A stretch of 50,986 nt of DNA from Fonticula-like sp. SCN 57-25 (taxonomy: Eukaryota > Nucleariida > Rotosphaerida), in NCBI GenBank assembly GCA_001724245.1, contig MEDX01000021.1, forward strand, positions 1-50,986, written 5' to 3'. Positions 8,786 to 20,657 of the stretch are shown here, piece by piece. The notes under the pieces were generated by a model, which saw only the letters and a list, made by a program, of their open reading frames with translations, was not told where the DNA came from and did not search any database. Numbering within the stretch: position 1 is the stretch's first letter; each line of letters opens with the position of its first letter. Made by a program: the position numbers and the translations under genes.

Positions 8786-11700
8786 TTAGATCTTGCCGCG
8801 GAACTTGTGCTTTTCACTGTACTCTGCGTGCAGCCCCTTGAAGAATACCTTTCCGGCCGGCGTCTGCGACACGAGCAGCTGCTGCAGCGCGTGCTCATTG
8901 CAGATATCCATGATGGCAAACACGCCGTCGACGAGCACGCGCTTGGCGTCGGTCGAGAGGCGCATGTGCTCGAGCAGCCGCACATAGTCGCCCAAAATGT
9001 TGATTGCGTACTTGTCGATGCGCTTCTTGTGCGTCGCGACGGCCTGCACGAGACGCGCCGCGTCCTCCAGGCACGACCGCGGCAGCGCAGCACCGGCAAT
9101 CCACGCATATGCCTGCGCACCAAAAGCTCCGCCCACACGGCCCTGAGCATGGCACAGCACAAGCGCTAACAAGATTTGGTCAGCACGAAAAAAAAAAACT
9201 GGGAGAAAAGGCGTACAGCGGACGCAGTCAATGTAGAGGGTCGCATTGTTGACGACGGCGGCGTCATGCCGCCTGCAAAGCGTCAAAAGAAGCGCGTAGA
9301 TTGCGTCATGAAGCGCCGCGGCGTCCTCTGCCGACGCTGCCGACGCGCCCGGGACGAGCGCGAGCGCGCCGATCGCCTGCAGCGTCACACCAACCTCGAG
9401 GCTCGTGAGGCGCTCGCACGGCTCACCATAGACAATGTTGGCCATCGAGAGCACCTTGGCCGCCTCGGCAGCGCCGGACGACCGGCCGACAGCGGCGGCA
9501 ATCAGCGACGACAGCGTGCCGGAAAAGGCGATGACGAGCGGCCGCACGGCAGGGCTCGTCCCGCGAAGCAGCGCGTCCAGCAAAAGTGCGCATGAAGAGG
9601 CGCGGCGGGGAAGCTCGCGGACCCACTGGCTCGTCTCGCGGCATACATGAACAAGCTGGTCGCGCGAGCACGACTTTACAAGAGCATTGAAAACCGCGCG
9701 CGATTCTTCTGTATATTAAAGAGTTAGCGATAAGGAAAGACGAAAAAAAGCAGAAGTTGTTGCACAAAAAGCATAAAAACACAAAACAACAAAATGTTTT
9801 AAAACAGACTCGTACCGTGGAGATCTGAGCGCGATTCGGTAACAAAAATGGCGACCGCGAGGACGGCGTCGACGACCGGCAGCGGCAACTGCCACGCACC
9901 TGAGAACTGGCTGACGAGGCGGGCGGCCTTGATGGCGAGCGCCGGGTCACTTGCCGCCGTCCGCAGCAGCGCCAGCAGCATGCCGAGGTGCTCACGTGCA
10001 CCCGCCATTGGCGCACCGTCAAACGCGCCCGTCAGGCGCCCCTGCTGCTCAGCGTGGCGAAGCTGAAGGCACGCGTCGGCCCTGTCGAGGTCCGCGTGGT
10101 CAGACAACGACGCAAAGGCGGCAGCGTCGATGGCGCGGATGCGCTTGCCGACCGACTTGCCGACCGACAGCGCGGGCTTGCCAGCCGTACGGCGATCCCA
10201 AAGGCCCTCGGCGACGCCGCGAAGCGCGGCAACGGCCGCAGAGCCGCCAAGAGCCGCCTTGACAAGGTCCTCGTCGCCGGTCACGGCGGCCGCGCGCGCG
10301 GCGAGCTGGACGGCCCGGTCGCCCGCAGCGCCCTCGGCAGCGAGACGCGCGGTGCTTCCAACGTGGCCGCTGGCAGTGGCCGCCTGGAGTGCGCGTTCGA
10401 CGAGCGTCCGCCAGGCGTCGGTGATGCGCGGCTCGACGCCCGACGCGTCGCGCTCGAGCAGCGCGTCGGCGTCTTCTGAGGTAATGTATCCGTCGGGTAG
10501 GCGCGCGGCGGCCGCCAGCACGCGAGAAAGCGAGCCCTCGCGGTCTTTCTTCTTTGAGAGTGCCTCGGTAGCCGCAGGCATGAACTGGGTACGCAAGGGC
10601 GCCAGCTCGAGCAGCGGAGCGGCGCGGAAAAAGGAGCGCGCGGCGACGCCCCACGCGTCATCAAGGAGAACGTCGCGGAGTAGTGTCCGCCACACGGCGA
10701 GCGCAATCTCGGCGGCTTGCTCCGACGGCACGAGCAGCAGCACGGGGAGGTATTCAATCACGATTTGCCAGAGCTCGGCGTCGCCGCCGCTCGCAACGGA
10801 AGCATTGACTGCAGCAAGTGACGCGCGCGCGACCAGCTCGGTCGGCAGCACCACGCTCTCGATGGCGGCGCCGTGGAGCGCCACGAGCAGCGCCCGCAGC
10901 GCAGCGCCGTTGAGTGCGTGGCCGTCCTCGCGGCCCTCTATCAAGTCGACGAGCGCGGTGACCGTAGCTGCATTGAAAAAGGCGGCCGCACGGTGCGACC
11001 AGGCGCGGCAGAGAAGCAGGTGAGCGTCGAGCGCCGCCTCGGACCACGCGTCGTCGACGAGCCGCGCAACGTCGGAGACCGTCTCGAGCTCGCGAAAGGC
11101 CGTCACGGCGGCGTCCACCTGGGCCCGCGACTCGGACGGGAACTGCGCCCGGACGAGCACGGCGTGCAGCAGGCGAGTCAATTGGCGAAGCGCACTCGCC
11201 GCCGACGGGTCAGCGGCCGCTTCCGCAGAAACGTTCGTCTTGCGCTTCTTCTTTGCCGGCGTAGTCGACGACGACTCGCCCCTCTTGAACGCAGAGTCCA
11301 TCGCCTCCAAAAGCACCTTGAGAAGGACGACGCTCTGCGCGGGCAGGGCGGCGCAGACGGCCGCCGTGAGCGCCTCGAGCGTCGCCGGGGCCACCGCGAC
11401 GACGGCCGCGTCAGCCTCGATGATCGCCTCGACGAGCACGCTGACGGGCCGCTCGAGCAGATTGAGTCGCGCATACGTCCGCAGGATGCGCGACTGGAGC
11501 CCCGCAGCCTCGGCGGTCGGCGGCGCGCGCCAGATCTGCGGCAGGAACGGCTGCACGAGGTCATAGTCGAGCGGAAGGATCGCCTCGAGGCAAGTGAGCG
11601 TCGCCGCCGCCACGTCGTCGCTCGAGCCGGGCGACAGGAGCTGACCAATCTTTGTCGCAAGGTCGCGCAGCACGGCAAGCTGCGCCAGCGACTGCGCGTC

Positions 11701-12759
11701 GTTAGCCACGTGGAAAACTTCCTTGTCGCTCAGCAGCGCAAAGACGGCCGTCGCAGAGGCGAGCTCGGGGACGCCCCAGCGCGACGCGTCGCCGGCAAGC
11801 GAAAGCATCTCGCGCGCAAAGTCAAAGCAGGAGCTGTTGCGCTGCTCGAGGTTGCGGCCCACGCGGGCGCCCGTTGTCGCAGAAAGCGAAACGGCCGCCG
11901 CACGGCTGCGGTCCGTCTGGAGAATAAACATGGAGAGGAGCTGCGGGAGAGCGTGAAAGGCGGCAGTGCGGCGGCCGTCTTTCGCCGACAAAAGGGTGGA
12001 AAGTTCATCGAAAAGCTGCTTGGGGTAGCTCGCCGCGCTCGCCGCCGCGCTTCGGCTGAACGAGTACGCGTTCGAAAACTCGCTCAGGTGATCGCGCGAA
12101 AAGAGGGCGCGCGAAAGAAGAAAAGTGGCCGCCTTTGCAATGTTGTCGTGCAGAGAGCCAGGTGCGCGGCTGGCTGTCTCCATGGCGCGCACGAGCGGCC
12201 AAAGGAGCTTGGAGCACACCGTGCTAAAGATCTTGCGCGGGTTGCCCTGCTGCAGGGCGACGGCCGCGAGATGATCCACAGCCGCTTCGGCAAACATCAG
12301 CAGCTCGGGCAAAGCAGCCTCGCCTTCCGCGTCCACCGCGTCCAGCACCTGCGTGGTGAATGCGACGGATTGCTCCAGCGTCGGGCGGAACAGGCGGCCG
12401 TACGCGCCGGTGAGCAGCCGGAACACGGCAAGAGCTTCGCCGATCACATCGTTATCGCGCGACAAAACAGCACCGGCCGTGGGCTGAAGTAGAAAAAAAC
12501 GAATAGGGCGGGAAAGGAGCTCATCGGACCGAACGTCCAGGATTTCCTTGGCGAGCCGCCATGGGCCGCGCTCGCGAGCAAAGGTCGTCCGATCGCTCGA
12601 GAACTTTACAAGCGTACCGGCGAGCCATTCAAAGAGAGCAACCGCTTTCCCCGGGAAACGGTCTGCCGGTATCGTCCGCCACGCGTTTTCGGCCGCGTCG
12701 ACCTTGGCGCTGAGGCTCAGCGCTGTGCCGCGCAAGTCCCGCAGCACCGCATGCGCCAT
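8786..12759 (-). CDS. URB2: URB2/Npa2-like nucleolar ribosome biogenesis protein
   Basis: Exons on the minus strand: 12759-9816, 9708-9217, 9165-8786 (about 1271 aa). Almost entirely alpha-helical with an alanine/leucine-rich, ARM/HEAT-like repeat texture. A basic patch with KKKRKT near the middle could be a nuclear signal. The C-terminus is the diagnostic part: a helix ending LQQLLVSQTPAGKVFFKGLH, then EYSEKHKFRGKI, matches the conserved end of Urb2/Npa2 proteins, which act in early 60S pre-ribosome assembly with Urb1 and Dbp6. The body is poorly conserved in this family, so the call rests mostly on this end plus size. The first intron is longer than usual (107 nt). A start at 12840 is also in frame; 12759 (MAHAVLRDL) is preferred. 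Confidence 0.72.
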
Positions 12760-12959
12760 CAGCCCTCCACGCTGTCGCTGCTGACACAGTCCACGTGGCC
12801 AAGATCTTACTGAACTGGATCGATGTTTCACTTGGGTCAATCAGCACGACGCTCGACACCGCACTATAGAAAAACTGTACAATGTGCCGGTAAAAGCACA
12901 ATAGCAATGATGCGACGATATACACGTATATTTAAAAGAGGGATGATGTACAAAAATGT

Positions 12960-15900
12960 CTAATTCAGGGCATGCGTAATTGCCGCGAGGCGGTCGAGTG
13001 CTCCCGTGCGGTCGTTGCTGGCCGCAAACGCGAGGATTGCCTGCGCGCAGCGCGTGTGCAGGGCGCGAAGCTCGTCCAGGTCGTACGATGCGGTCCCTTT
13101 TGCGAGCGCGTCCAGGGTCAGCTCCCAGCGGGCGCGGTCGATAATGAAGGGCATCTCCTTTGGGGCCGGCGGCGTCGCGGGCTCCTCGGCGGGCGTCGTC
13201 TCCTCGGCGGCGGCGGTCGCGGCCGTCTGCTCGTCGTCGTCCGCCATCGGCTGGTCGTCATCGGCGTCGGCTTCCTCCTCGTCCTGCTCCTCGGCGTCGA
13301 CCTCCATAGCATCCTCGCCACGTGGCGCGATTTCCTCGTCCTCTTCGGACTCTTCCTTCTCATCTTCAGATGCAGAGTCAGAAGCAACAGCATTGGCATC
13401 GTCTTCCTTTTCTTCTTCTTCTTCCTTTTCTTCGTCATCCTCTTCTGCTACCTCTTCTGCTTCTTCTTCTTCCTTCTCTTCATCATCGTCTTCTGCCTCT
13501 TTTTCTTCTTCATCCTTCTCGTCTTCCTCGTTCTCTTCCTCTTCCTTCTCCTCCTTGTCTTCCTCGTCCACTTCCTTATCGTTCCCGTCCCCTTCCTTCT
13601 CTACCTTATCCTCCTCTTCCGCTCCCTTTACGATCTTCTTGGCCGTCTTACGCCTCGCGTCCAGCTCGGCCGGGACTTCATCCACGCGGTCGGGCATCTC
13701 GCCACGCAGCCTGCGGCTATGCCGCGGGCCCAAGTTCTTCTCGGGCGATGCCTCGCGCTTGCGACGCGCCGCGAGGGCCATGCACCGCGAAAGGAGGTCG
13801 GGTTCGATGAGCTTGGAGACCATCTGCGTCGCAATGTCCTTCATGGCACGCGCGCGGTTGACGATGCGCTCGGGGTCGTGGCGCGGGTTGAACTCGCGCG
13901 CGTTCGACAGGATGAGGTCAATGTCGGCGAGATACTCGTCAGGCAGCGAATAAACGCCCTCGTCAATCCTAAAAAACAGCGGAAAAGTAGAAATTTGTCA
14001 GTTTCACCCTTAACAGTCACTTTAGCCAACGCACTTTGACATCATTGTCGTGAGGTCCATGGGATGCTCGATGATCTCGTAATAGTCGGGCAGCACCTCC
14101 GGGTCGACCGGCTTGTGGAATGGCGCAAACTTGCGAACCTTGAGCAGCTCGTCGGTGGCGATGCGCAAGTCAATGCGCAGCTCGCGCAGCGTGTCCTCGT
14201 CGGCGCGCTCGCGCGCGCGGCGCTCTTCGGCCGACACGCGCGGCTTGGGCAGCGCCGGCGCCTTCGGCAGCGGCGGCGGCGGGACCTTGACGATCTCGAT
14301 GAGGGTTTCGCTGCCGTCGTCGGCGAGCTTAAAGCCGGCCGGCGGGCGGAACAGCAACGCCGACAGCGACTCAAAGAACGCGCGGCGGGCATCGACGCCC
14401 GGCGGTGACGCGGTGACGCGCGCGGCCATCGAGCGGCCTGAAAAGAGACGCTCGGTGACCTCGCAGGCGCCGGTGGTCTCTGACGTGGCGAGAAGCAGCA
14501 CGCGCTCCTCGGCCGGAAGCGTCTCAAAGGCGTCGACGAGCGCACTGACGACGGCGTCGGGCGCCGTCGCGGCCCATCTGTCAATGTGCGGAAGGTATGC
14601 GATGGCCGGCTGGCGCTTGCTGAGCTCGCGGAGCAGCGCAAGTGCGGTCGCGTCGGCGCCGCGCAGCCCGTCCGCGGCGAGCAGCGAAGACATGTCAAAG
14701 CTCTGGATAAACAGCGACGTGAACGAGTGCAGCACAGCGGCGCCAATGTCGGCGGCGCCGGGGCCCTGGACCAGCAGCCGCGGGCGGAAAACGCTAAAGG
14801 GCTTGTCCTGCAGCAGAGACGTCGCGCCGTCACCGGACCACTCGTCCTCGCGGCGCAGCAGCGACTCGAGCGTTACAAACTCGGTCGTCTCGGGGGCGCG
14901 GCCGCCGGCGGGCGCGGTGCGCTCGGCGATCATGAGCTTTTCGAGGACGGCAGCGGACCCCGCGGCGACGGCGTCCTTTAGCAGCGGCGCCATCAGCAGC
15001 GGGAGCGGGCGACCCGGGTGCTCGGCGCTGCGCCGCGACGACGGCGTGATGCCGCGCAGTGCCTCGGCAAAGTCGTCGCGGCGCACGCGGATCTGGTCGG
15101 GGTGGATGAGCAGCCGCTCGGACGACTCGTAGATCTGCGGGTAGTGCCGCTTGACCGCCTTGAGCGCCGCGTCGGTGCAGAGCGCGCGGATGTCGGCGCC
15201 GCCAAAACCCTTCGTCGCCTCGGCAAGCTCCGCCTTGAAGCCGTCCTCGAGCGGCGGCGACCACTTTGACGTGTGGATGTCAATGATGGAACGGCGCGCG
15301 ACCGCGTCCGGCAGCGAAAAGAAAAACTCGCGGTCAAAGCGGCCCGGGCGGCGCAGCGCGGGGTCGATCGCGTCAATGCGGTTCGTCGCGCCAATGACAA
15401 TCACCTGGCCGCGGCTATCGAGGCCGTCCATGAGCGCAAGGAGCGTCGACACGATCGACGAGTGGACCTGCTCTTGTTTGGACGACCGCACGGGCGCCAG
15501 GCCGTCAATCTCGTCGAAAAAGATGATGGATGGCTGCATCGCCTGCGCCTGCTCAAACAGGAGTCGCAGCTGGCGCTCCGCCTCGCCGACCCACTTGCTC
15601 AGGCAGTCGGCGCCCTTTCGCATAAAAAAGGAGATTTGGCGGGGTGCGCCGCCGACGCCGGGTACGCCAATCGTCGCAGAGTTGGCGAGCGCGCGCGCCA
15701 TGAGCGTCTTGCCCGTTCCGGGCGGGCCGTGGAAGAGCACGCCACGCGGCGGCGCAACGTCAAAGCGCGTAAACACTTCGGGATACAGCAGCGGTAGCAG
15801 TACCATTTCCTTTAGAATTGCAATATGGTGATTGAGGCCGCCGATCGACTCAAAGGTGGTCTGCGCGACAACGTTGAGCGGGTCCACGTCGGCGCGCGAG

Positions 15901-17081
15901 CTGCTGCCTAGCGGTAGGTGAGCATCGCCGCCCATGTTCAACGGCTGAATGGCGTGGCGCGACCCGCCCGACGACGACATCGGGCCGCCCTTGCGCCGGT
16001 CATAGTGCTTCTCATCGTCGCTTGAATCGTCAAAGCGATTCGCCTTGCGCGGCGACGACAGAATCGCGCTGAGCGACCGCTCGCTGATCCTGCGGTCAGG
16101 GAAACGCTGGCGGTGGCGGTCCATCTCCGCCTCGGACGGAAAGATGGTGGCGTAGTTGACCGACCGGCGCGGCCGCAGCGAGTAGCGGTCGGCGTCATTG
16201 TCGGGAGATGCGGCCCGCGAGCGCCGGCTGCTGCTGTCCTTTCGCGAGCTCGAACGCGACCGGCTCGACTTTTGGCGCGACTGGCGGCTCTCGTGGCGGT
16301 GCTGCCGCTCGCTGGACGCGTGCGACCGCCGAGCGGGCAGAGTGTCGCCGTTGTCGTTGTAGTTGATGGCGCGGCGCTGGCGAAGACCCTCGCGCGTCGT
16401 CGGGGTGTAGATGGGCACCTCTTCTTCGTGCTCTTCCTCGTAAAACACAGGCGGCGGGGGGCGGCGCTCGCGCAGCTGCCGCGTCGTCGCGGGCGTGTGC
16501 ACCCCTTCCTCGGCGTGCTCCGCTTGGTCGGCATCGTGCGCGTCATCGGCAGCGCCGTCATGGTGCGACTCATCGTCGCTCTCCTCGTCCGGCACGACGA
16601 TCCGCCGCCGGCTGCGCAGCGAGCGCGACCCTGACTCGTGCGTTTCCGCCTGCTGCGGCGACACGCTCTCTGTGCGGGCGCGCTTCGACTGCGGCGAATC
16701 CTGCTGCCTCTGTGACCTGCGCCGGGTCAAGGGGTCTTCGTCGTCGTGCTGACTGTCATCGTCTTCGTCGCTGCTCTCGGGATCGACGACGATGGCGCGC
16801 GTCCCACCTCGCGACGGGCGCACGTACATGTCAACCGGTGCAGACCGGCGCGACCGAGACGACGAGTGGCGCATCGGCTGGAAGTCGTCCTCTGAAAAGT
16901 CGTCGTCGTCCTCGGCAAGCACCGGGCGCTTGTCCCGCGACCGAAGCGACCGCGACGACTGCGACGACTCGCGGGACGGCGACTTTGTCGGCGACTGCGA
17001 CATTTGTTTGGCAAACAGCGCGCTCGCAATCTTGCGAGCCGACCTGGCAGCGGACGGGCTCGACTGGCCCCCGCTTCCCAT
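12960..17081 (-). CDS. ATAD2: ATAD2/Yta7-like AAA-ATPase bromodomain protein
   Basis: Exons 17081-14035 and 13968-12960 on the minus strand (1351 aa). Order: a long Ser/Arg/Asp-rich disordered N-terminus (about 1-350) with repeated R-S-R-R patterns; AAA1 with Walker A GPPGTGKT, Walker B IIFFDEIDG and the GRFDREF arginine-finger region; a degenerate second AAA lacking a Walker A; a bromodomain split by the intron (FAPFHKPVDPEVLPDYYEII ... DLILSNAREFNP with the acetyl-lysine Asn); a highly acidic Glu/Asp stretch of about 150 aa; and a helical C-terminal domain. Relatives are chromatin chaperones acting on histones H3-H4 during S phase. The acidic block after the bromodomain is unusual, since Yta7 has its acidic region at the N-terminus. 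An E2F-type site lies 47 nt upstream of the ATG. Confidence 0.93.
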
Positions 17082-17127
17082 GGCCGATCGACGCTGCGCG
17101 ACTCGAAGCTCGAGCGAAGCGGAACTT

Positions 17128-17135
17128 TTTCGCGC
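17128..17135 (-). promoter_or_regulatory. E2F-type site upstream of the ATAD2-like gene
   Basis: TTTCGCGC (GCGCGAAA on the coding strand) fits the E2F/DP consensus TTTSGCGC. It is 47 nt before the start codon at 17081, inside the 173-bp divergent promoter shared with VPS51. ATAD2 is a known E2F target in animals; the site is seen, the regulation is inferred. Confidence 0.45.
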
Positions 17136-17254
17136 GCAATTTTGAATCGCATGCGTAATCGCACCCTTGGACCTGATTTCGCCCTGGCTTTCTTATTCCT
17201 GCCTGATTGTTCTGATCTGGAGCTGGGATCGAGAGAGCGAGCCGACAACAAACC

Positions 17255-20012
17255 ATGTCGGATCGCAAAGGGGCCGCAGGGCCGGCGGCAAGCATGCCAC
17301 CGCCCGCAGCGCCTTCCGCTGGTGGAAGTTCCCGCCGCAAAAACCGGATGTTGAAGGACTTTTACGGGCTCGAAAAGACGGCGGCCGCATCCAACCCGCT
17401 GAGCTTGGATGACGAGGCGTTCAATGCAGACCTGTTCTTGAAGAAGGTCATGGCAGAGCGCGAGCTTCCGAAACTCGTTGATCTGGACAATAAGACGGTC
17501 GCCGGTATGAAGGCTTTGTATGATCGTGCGGCTGGCTTACCGCTCGTTTGCAGAAATCAAGGCGCTTGACAGTGACATGAAGATGCTCGTTTACGAAAAC
17601 TACAACAAGTTTATCAGCGCGACAGACACGATTAAAAAGGCATGCCAGTCCTTTTCCGCTGCAGCTTGTGCTAACAGTTTGTATTGCACATAGATGCGCA
17701 AGAATGTTGAGAATATGACGGAAGACATGGATCGCATGCGCAAGACGATGGAGAGCATTGACCGCGAGAGTCTGCAGGTGAACACGTCGCTCGTTGAAAA
17801 GCGTAACCGGATCAACCAGCTGTCGGGCGTCCTCGGCATGCTGCGCAAGCTCCAGTTTGTGTTTGAGCTGCCGTCCCGCCTGCGCAACTGCCTCAAGCTC
17901 AACGCGTACGACCAGGCGTACCGCTACTACATGCGGACGAGCGACGTCCTGAGCCACTACAGCCACCTCCCGTCCTTTGCGGCCATCCAAAAGGACTGCG
18001 ACGTCATCATCAAGGACCTCATCGTCAAGCTAAAGGCCAAGATGCGCGGCCCTGACGTACGCCCTTTGATTTATTGATCATTGTTGCTGATTCGCTGTCG
18101 CAGATCGGCATGGCCGACTTTTTAGAGTGCACGCAGATCCTCATCGGCCTCAAGGAGCCGGCCCAGGAGCTCTGGCGCGCCTATCTCGAGCGGTACGTTA
18201 ATTTTTTTTTACTTTTTTAACCCTTGCCTAACCGCTGCTGTAGTGAGAAGCGTGCGCTGCAGTCACTTCTTGCGTCGTGCGCAGTCTACAAGCCGCCGAC
18301 GCCGACGTCACCTCAGCCGGCGTCGGGCGATGATGCTGACGCTGACGCCGACGCGGTGCCCGTTGAGCCGCCGAGCGCCGAGGAGGGGAACGACCCGTGC
18401 GCGATGGTGAACCACGTGAACGACGTATTTTGCCGCCAGCTGGCCGACTTTATCGGCTCGTTCAACCGCGTGTTCCTTGGTGCGCTCGCGAGCAAGTCGT
18501 CTCTCCCTGCCCCGACGCTGTCGCAGCAGGAGAAGCGGACGGCGGAGGAGGACCTGTACGTGGCCGTGTCGGACCTCGGCCGCGACTACTTTACGCTGCT
18601 CGAGACCTTTTTGACCCCGCGGCCCGGCAGCCGGCTGTCGTCGCCGCCCGACTATGCGCGCACTTTTGTGCGCATGGAGTCGTCTGTCGCGACGATCGAT
18701 TCGCTGCTACCGCGCTCTGGCTTTGCGACCAAGAGCCGCAAGCTGACGGGCGACTTTTTGACCAACTATGTCGGCTTGACGTTTGGCAAGGTGGAGGAGT
18801 CGATCAAGGCGCAGATTGTGGCGCTACCCGCGCGCATCAAGAGCGACGAGGAAGAGGGACTAGAAGAGTGCTTGATGGACTGCCTCCGCGAGCTCAAGGG
18901 CGCCGTCAACAAGGGGTACATGGAGACGCTGTCCGGCCTCGACCTGTTTTTGCACCTCGACGAGTCCTTTGTCAACGCGCACAGCAACATGTTTGTCGGC
19001 GCCGTGTTCCGCCGCGCCCTCTCCTTTTGGCCGACCATTTCGGCCGACATGGTCGAGTTTGGGTCGTCAAAGTCGCTCGCCGCGTCGGCGCACTCGGCGC
19101 TCGTGACGCTCCTTCTCGCGCGCCTCTGCCTCGACCTCGAGTCAACCATCGTCGGCAACGCGCTCGGCCGCGTCGTCGAGCTCTTTGGCCTCGTCGGGCG
19201 GCGCAGTTTGACTGTCGAAAACAACGATATTCGCCTTTCAATGAGGAGCCTCGCCGACGACCTGCTCCAAAAGTACGTGGACAATGTCGCCGAGAGCCTC
19301 TCGTACATGATCCGCAACTCGGTCGAGTCGCGCAACTGGCTCACGCTCAAGGAGCCGCGGCGCATCTCTAAGGTGTGGGAGCAGGTGCTCTCGGACCTCG
19401 GCACAATGGCAAAGGGCGCCGATGCGCTCTTTGAAAAGGAGGATCGCTCAAATTACCACGCGCGCCTCAGTTCGGGTACGCTTTTGCCAAGAGCTCGTTT
19501 ATGTTTGCTAACTGTTTGACACAGATGGGAGCAGCCGCAGGACCGGCGCGACGTACACGTCGTCGGCGGGGCGCGGGCGGGGCATCGGCGGGCTGCCGGT
19601 CGGCACGGAAAACATTATGATTGACCGCCTCTTTGTGGAAAAGGTGGACGTGTTTGGCCGCGTGGACATGGCCAAGAGCGCCATCAAACTGGCCGTCATC
19701 AAGATTGTCCTCAAGAGCACTGTCGAGACGGTGCGCACGCGGACGCTCGGGCGGAACGGCTTCCAGCAGCTGCAGGTGGACGCAGAGTACCTGCGCATCA
19801 ACATGTGGCGGTTCGACGTCAACGAGAGGATAGCAAACAACATGATCACGGACATTGTGTCCAGCGCGCAGAACCGGTGCGTCGACCCGGTGCCAATGGA
19901 CCAGTCGGTACGTCTCTTTGCTTTATATTTCGCACAAAAGACGAGTTGCTGACAAACTACGCGCGCTTAGATTGTTGAAAAGCTTGCGAGCGAGGTCACG
20001 GCTGCTCATTAA
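17255..20012 (+). CDS. VPS51: VPS51, GARP/EARP tethering complex subunit
   Basis: Exons 17255-17504, 17554-17639, 17694-18056, 18104-18192, 18244-19475, 19525-19907, 19971-20012 (814 aa). Links endosome-derived vesicles to the trans-Golgi together with VPS52, VPS53 and VPS54. Diagnostic N-terminal block: [20 protein letters not shown] followed by TDTIKK, then a heptad coiled coil and [18 protein letters not shown]. The C-terminal part has the dimerisation/exocyst-like helical fold ending in [17 protein letters not shown] low-complexity Asp/Ala insert (DDADADADA) lies near residue 275. Intron 2 (17640-17693) has a GC donor; intron 1 was set to 17505-17553 because this restores the family sequence, whereas a shorter 28-nt alternative would insert residues. 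Confidence 0.95.
17640..17693 (+). other. GC-AG intron in VPS51
   Basis: The exon ends in AAG and the intron begins GCATGC rather than GT. It ends CACATAG, with a GCTAAC branch-point match about 25 nt before the acceptor. No GT donor gives the required phase 0. The protein across the junction ([14 protein letters not shown]) is colinear with VPS51 family members. Length 54 nt is typical for this genome. Confidence 0.8.
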
Positions 20013-20106
20013 GTATGAAACGGGCACCGAGGGCGAGCAAGTAAAAGCCATGAATATGTATTGAAAAATGTATGTTTTTGTATGACTCATATACTATTTT
20101 CCTAAA

Positions 20107-20575
20107 TTAAAAGAGCCCGCTCATTGTAATTGGGTCGTCGCGCTTGACACCCAGCCGCATGTCCTTGTCGAGCTTGAAAATTGTGCTCCGGATCATGCGC
20201 TCGTCAATCTTGAGCACGCGCGCCACCTCGGAGGCGACCGCAGGCCGCGCATCAAAGTGCATCAGGTAATAGCTGGAGGTAGACGATTAGAAATAAAAGA
20301 GTCCACAAGCAAGTCGTACCGGCCCTGCGTATAAAAATTCATGTGCGACTTCATGCGGTACGGGAGCGTGCGGACGCCCATGTGCTCAATCTTGCGCACG
20401 ACACCTCCATTGTCGAGCACCACAAAGGCGGCCTTCTTGCAAATGTCCGCCACCTCCGACTACCAAAACAAATTACAAAACAACAGCGTTCAGTATCCAA
20501 CAAATTCCGAAGACAAGCCGCCCGCACCATCGCCATCCTTGGCCGGACAATCGAAATCATCTCGTAGAGCACCAT
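20107..20575 (-). CDS. MRPS6: Mitochondrial small ribosomal subunit protein bS6m
   Basis: Exons on the minus strand: 20575-20528, 20459-20320, 20272-20107 (117 aa), introns of 68 and 47 nt. Short alpha/beta protein starting MVLYEMISIVRPRMAM, then VVRKIEHMGVRTLPYRMKSH, YYLMHFDARP, and KIDERMIRSTIFKLD, the typical beta-alpha-beta layout of ribosomal protein S6 in its mitochondrial form, which binds 12S-type rRNA with bS18m. Length matches other mitochondrial S6 proteins. There is no long presequence, which is common for this protein. Start at 20575 is the first ATG and sits directly in the very short divergent promoter shared with the F-box gene. Convergent with VPS51 (94 bp between stops). Confidence 0.93.
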
Positions 20576-20657
20576 GTTTGCGGGCGGTCCGGGTACGAGC
20601 TCGGTTCAAACGTGTTACGGCCACGTGCACACTGTGATCTTTTATGGTTGTTTCTCG

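Noticed and set aside
10873-12492. 539-codon antisense frame over the URB2-like gene
   Set aside because: Arg-rich low-information translation; the sense strand has an Ala/Leu helical protein with a conserved C-terminus.
12972-14039. Antisense hydrophobic (Phe/Leu/Val) and Ser-rich frames at 13.0-14.0 kb
   Set aside because: They are reverse readings of the GAA/GAG acidic tract of the ATAD2-like gene and only look like membrane segments.
17526-17553. 28-nt intron in VPS51
   Set aside because: A GTGCGG donor at 17526 is in phase, but using 17505 instead gives a normal 49-nt intron and restores the family sequence before ALDSDM.
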